Translations under genes and position numbers: made by a program
From: Holothuria scabra
Lineage: Eukaryota > Echinodermata > Holothuroidea > Aspidochirotida > Holothuriidae
Length of the DNA: 64,000 bases
Assembly (NCBI GenBank): GCA_037179385.1
Contig: CM074187.1
Location: 17,733,450-17,797,449 of the forward strand
Reading direction: 5' to 3'
Shown here: positions 57,000 to 64,000 of the stretch, one piece after another
How positions within the stretch are numbered: position 1 is the first letter of the stretch
Layout: each line of letters starts with the position of its first letter
The notes under the pieces: model-generated
Seen by the model: the letters and a program-made list of their open reading frames with translations, nothing else
Databases searched by the model: none
What the model was told of the DNA's origin: nothing

Positions 57000-57700
57000 A
57001 GAAGCTTTCTTCCACTTACAACTGTGTGAGTGCTCGATACTGAAAGCAGAGCTAGTGCACACATAAAAGCACACAATACAATTGAAGTCTTTTTGTTACT
57101 CTGAGTTTCACACACGCACCTTTACTGTACGGTGATCATCAGACAACAACCCTACAGCCAACGTTGTACACGGTTCAACACTACAAAGCTATCATGTTGT
57201 TTCGTACGGTCAGGTGGGTTTCCTTTGTGCAAGTTGCCGTGGCGACACGTGGAGACTAGCTCAGTTCTTTTCAGTTCAGTTGTTTTCACTGCTGCGGATT
57301 ATTGCTTGTTTCTCCTCGATGCATAGATTGCAGAGTCCGGATTGACGTTTGATCGCGTTCGATTTTCGTAGTATTCCCCAACTGATTGAATAGTTCTTAT
57401 TTTTTGCCTTTATCTCCAAGATGTGCTTGGACAGCTCTGTGTCGTTTTTATAGCGGTCGTGTCTGAATGATTTCGTATGGTTATTGTACCTGTTTTCGAA
57501 TTAGCCGCTTGAAAGGCCTATGTATGATGCTTCAGTGCTGTCTGATATAACTGTGGACTTGTAAATTACGTCACTGGTGAGACAACTCCCACGGAGGGGG
57601 CAATTCAGGGGTTGTCTGCAATTGAATGTTTTTTGCAAGGGTTCCTGGGTGTTATTTGATGACCTCAAAGTTGTAGGATTTAATGATTTAACAAATCATT
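57000..57700 (-). pseudogene. Second Penelope-like element remnant: Cys cluster and GIY-YIG nuclease
   Basis: Minus strand, from about 57,640 leftward: NCRQPLNCPLRGSCLTSDVI (Cys cluster), YKSTVISDSTEASYIGLSSG, a TAA (about 57,505), then FENRYNNHTKSFRHDRYKND and TELSKHILEIKAKNKNYSIS, then SGLCNLCIEEKQAIIR (about 57,300). This is the YIGL...R...H..SF core of the GIY-YIG nuclease with its downstream CNLC block. Only one stop interrupts it. Upstream of 57,640 the RT is not recognisable, and the 3' sequence runs to the (AT)n array at 56,989. The wording differs clearly from the copy at 50.4-52.1 kb, so it is another subfamily. Confidence 0.72.
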
Positions 57701-57706
57701 AAATCC
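57676..57706. repeat. Hairpin with 14-bp perfect stem
   Basis: GGATTTAATGATTT (57,676-57,689) and AAATCATTAAATCC (57,693-57,706) pair perfectly around a 3-nt loop AAC. Confidence 0.9.
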
Positions 57707-58496
57707 CACCAAAAATTTTGTAGTTCCCCCTTTGTATTTCTACATGAGTATTTTATCGTCTTTTCTTGTTTTGTATGTTATTGTAGTTACTGTCTTGTCC
57801 GCCTTTAATATTGATTTTTAGCCCTATTCTGACTTTTTAGCCCTTTGTTTCCATTTGTTTGGGCTATTTCACTAGGATTAACTTCCTTTAAAAATGTTTA
57901 ATCCTTTTATTGTTTGAATATTTTCTTCTAGAATAGAGGTGGTGTAGGGGTGGTGTTGTTTGGTTGTAGATCATGAGTCTTGTAAACCTCGTCTTTTTAC
58001 ATGCTCTGTCCGACTGGATTTACCAATTAAATTGTTTTTTCTTCTTTACGATGAATTTTATACAAATTAGTGAGATGTGTGTTATACAACTAAAAAAAAA
58101 GAGAAATTGCAGAGATCCTGAAAAGCAAGTGTATGAATCTTGGAGCAAAGATTTTCAATTTCCCTCTTTAAATGTCTCGTACGTCGAAAAAAGGTCTTCA
58201 TAGATCCGGCTTGAAAAATACATTGATTGAGATAGAGAATTTAGAAACCGTTTTTTTTTACAAGAAGAAATTCTGAAGATAAGTGGTAAAAAGCGCCTTA
58301 AAGGTGCCTACTAGAAATTTAACTTGCATCACGTAGAACTTTGTGTTCATGGTGTACAGAAAAACATAGAGAAATTGATGTGAGTCAGTCAATTATTACC
58401 CCAATTTATACCCCAGTCCATTTTTATTCACCCCGTGTTAGGGAAGAAAATAAAAAAAAAAACCCTCACTGTACTTCTTATCGTCTGCTTTACTAG
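57707..58496. other. Non-coding stretch or intron 5' of the carboxylesterase exon
   Basis: No domain recognised. An upstream exon encoding the protein's N-terminus is expected before 58,497 but I could not identify one. Confidence 0.45.
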
Positions 58497-58682
58497 GGAA
58501 TACCGTACGCTGAACCACCACAGAGATTTCGTGCTGCTGAATCAAAGAAGAAGTGGGATGGGGTATTAAACGCTACATCATTTACAAACTCCTGTTCCCA
58601 GTTTGAAATAATCCCAACTTTGGAAGTCTATACTTTTGACGAAGATTGTCTTTACTTAAATGTCTTTGCACCAAGTGACGTA
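58497..58682 (+). CDS. Carboxylesterase/cholinesterase-family exon (N-terminal region)
   Basis: Acceptor CTTTACTAG precedes GGAATACCG and donor GTAAGT follows 58,682. The 62 codons begin GIPYAEPPQRFRAAESKKKW and end EDCLYLNVFAPSDV, two hallmark blocks of type-B carboxylesterases (GIPYAEPP near the N-terminus, EDCLYLN with the disulphide-forming Cys). A second Cys (TNSCSQ) stands where the family has it. The exon starts and ends in phase 0. The family hydrolyses carboxyl esters and includes cholinesterases and catalytically dead adhesion proteins; which type this is cannot be told from three exons. The frame is intact. Confidence 0.88.
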
Positions 58683-60179
58683 GTAAGTATCCCATACTGT
58701 GACTGTATTAATGACATAGGCCTAAATAAAGTTGAGGTCGCACTTCAAGGAATTTGGATTTGATTCCGATCCGATTTTTACAAGTTTTTATTTCAATTTT
58801 CCCAAACTCGAATCAGATAGAGCCAGAAATTTTCCAACCAGTGTAATGATATGATGTGCATCAGAAGTCTATGACAATATAATGCTGTCTGAATTTTTCA
58901 TTTTACCCAAAGAATGCTAAACATTTTTACCCAATACTTTTCCCACAAAGCTTCACCAAACAGTGCTTGCATATCCATTTAAGACATTTTACCTAGAGAT
59001 CGTAGCGAAGTTAGCTATGAGCTATACCGATTGCCCTTCAAGAATTGATTGGGAGCCAGTTATTTTTCTTTAAACGTGCTAAAACGCCTGATAAGTCGTC
59101 TGCTAGATGTCGAAGAGCAGATCGGGATTTTTTTCATTGTCTTAATATTGCCCACCGCTTAAGGAAGGAAATGTACTTGACGATTTGGACGCGTTTGGAC
59201 GCGGATTTCAACTAACTTGTCTTGTTCTCTGTATTTTAGTCTATTTTGGCGTGCCTTTTACAACATACACAATAATATTATTATATTATATATTATATTT
59301 ATATTATGAGTTTTTCTGTGTTTTTCTAAAAAAGGCAGTTCCGGTGTAAAAATTTACCCATCGTCCTTCCCAGTGTCTGGATTTATTTTGTTACCTTGTA
59401 GACCTGCCTAGCAGATAATTCCTTTTGCGACACTTAGTCCAATTTTGCATTAAGGAAATGGCTTCCATGAGTTCTTAATGGTTCTTAAGGGTTCTCGAAA
59501 AGTTTTTTTTTTTTATGCACAGGGAAGTTTTACAATTACTTTTGAGATATGTCCAACACCCCACTTATAACCAAAGTGAACCCTCTGAGCGCAAAGGGTT
59601 TTCCCAAAAGGTACCATTTCGAAACCCTTAGAGCTCAAAGGGTTATACAACAAAGGGAGTTTTTAGCCTGGTGGTTATAACTGATAAGGAGGTACACCAG
59701 TTGAAACCGTTTGTTGGATAACTGGTTGAAAAAAGAGTTGTCTAAGAACTCGAGCATTAAAATTGCACGGTGGTTCTCAATCTCTTAAGACTGCCGCTTC
59801 TTCAACAATCTGAATGAATGGATGAACGAATAAACGCCCGGAATAAATGAATAAATAAATAAATCAATGAATAAATAAAAGATAAAAGAATATATGACTG
59901 ATAAATGAATTTATTGATGATGGGTCCAGTATATCACCATGGAACTAATCGATAAATAAATAAGCTTTTCAATTTCAGCTTTTGAAATTGATGGTATTAA
60001 GACATGACAAGTTACGAAAGGGGACGTTTCACATTCAGCTGAATTGACAGCCAAGGGTAATTCAAACATTGAAGATGTTACTTGAAGTATGGCGCTGTTA
60101 CGAATATAGCTCCATTCGTATTAGCTCCATCCTTTAGGTAACAATTTTGTGTTCAAACAAATCTCCAAATCTTACGTAG
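58683..60179. other. Intron, expected HGG exon not visible
   Basis: No coding block was found. The sequence includes ATAAATAAATAAAT-type runs (59,820-59,960) and two similar hairpin phrases, AACCCTCTGAGC...AAAGGGTT (59,579-59,600) and AAACCCTTAGAGC...AAAGGGTT (59,622-59,644). The family's PVMVWIHGGGF-type block, which must lie here, is absent to my eye. Confidence 0.55.
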
Positions 60180-60257
60180 GGGACCAAGCATCTACAGGCA
60201 ACTTCGGTCTACTAGACCAGGCAGAGGCTCTTCGATGGGTTCAGCGCAACATTGGAG
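60180..60257 (+). CDS. Carboxylesterase/cholinesterase-family exon (GNFGLLDQ block)
   Basis: Acceptor CTTACGTAG precedes and donor GTATGA follows. The reading [20 protein letters not shown] then QRNIG matches the strongly conserved family block GNYGLLDQ...ALRWVQ.NI. The exon starts with two bases completing a split codon and ends one base into the next, so it cannot join the 58,682 donor directly (phase 0). That requires another exon in between. It joins the next exon at 62,319 in phase, giving [11 protein letters not shown]. Confidence 0.87.

Positions 60258-64000
<3,743 letters not shown>

Noticed and set aside
57104..57142. CTGATGA and GAAAC on the minus strand in the second PLE 3' region
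   Set aside because: Core boxes are present but stem I does not pair, the cleavage triplet is disturbed and stem II is uneven, so I do not call it a ribozyme.

Overview
The window is animal (metazoan) nuclear DNA, AT-rich and dominated by dead retrotransposons, microsatellites and anonymous non-coding sequence, with pieces of one spliced host gene at the right end. The evidence is: non-LTR retrotransposons with an L1/Tx1-type ORF1 and an APE endonuclease-reverse transcriptase ORF2; Penelope-like elements (PLEs) with a C-terminal GIY-YIG nuclease; long (AT)n arrays; and GT-AG exons of a type-B carboxylesterase. This mixture is common in marine invertebrates such as cnidarians, molluscs, echinoderms and hemichordates. 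The sequence alone does not settle the species, and nothing bacterial is present.

Region 1 (1-33,300) is a nest of eleven LINE copies or fragments of one broad family, here named A-K from left to right. A and B lie on the minus strand, C and D on plus, E, F and G on minus, H and I on plus, J and K on minus. D is the most complete, with 5' UTR, ORF1, spacer, ORF2 and 3' UTR, but its ORF2 is broken by frameshifts and a stop. E carries the longest uninterrupted ORF2 (RT and C-terminal region intact) but has lost the start of its endonuclease. Many copy boundaries fall in simple repeats. Five successive junctions (B/C, C/D, D/E, E/F, F/G) lie in an 8-bp repeat TTAATTTA that reads the same way on the plus strand whatever the orientation of the flanking LINE, as expected if these copies landed in one pre-existing array. 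The H/I, I/J and J/K junctions lie in CCAT, TTCA and GGAT arrays. B and C share a near-identical inverted repeat with arms of about 1.4 kb.

Region 2 (33,300-48,170) has no convincing intact gene. It holds a decayed exon of a Cys/His-rich protein family (40,694-40,985, one in-frame TAG), a 341-bp tandem duplication (42,801-43,473), a 24-bp perfect palindrome flanked by 7-bp direct repeats near 44.9 kb, and several degenerate repeats.

Region 3 (48,170-57,700) is built from (AT)n arrays, inverted repeats and PLE remnants. Two hammerhead-ribozyme-like motifs face opposite ways at 48.3 and 48.6 kb. PLE pieces with recognisable RT, Zn-finger linker and GIY-YIG sequence occur at 48.8-49.4, 50.4-52.1 and 57.1-57.7 kb. 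A recurrent TTCGACCTA motif abuts the (AT)n arrays, one copy forming a 64-bp palindrome. Two tRNA-like sequences with A and B boxes are present.

Region 4 (57,700-64,000) contains three exons of a carboxylesterase/cholinesterase-family gene on the plus strand (58,497-58,682; 60,180-60,257; 62,319-62,437), including the GESAG nucleophile motif. The exon expected to carry the oxyanion-hole HGG motif is not visible between the first two, and splice phases confirm that something is missing, so this is a degraded gene, a mis-assembled one, or one with a diverged exon.
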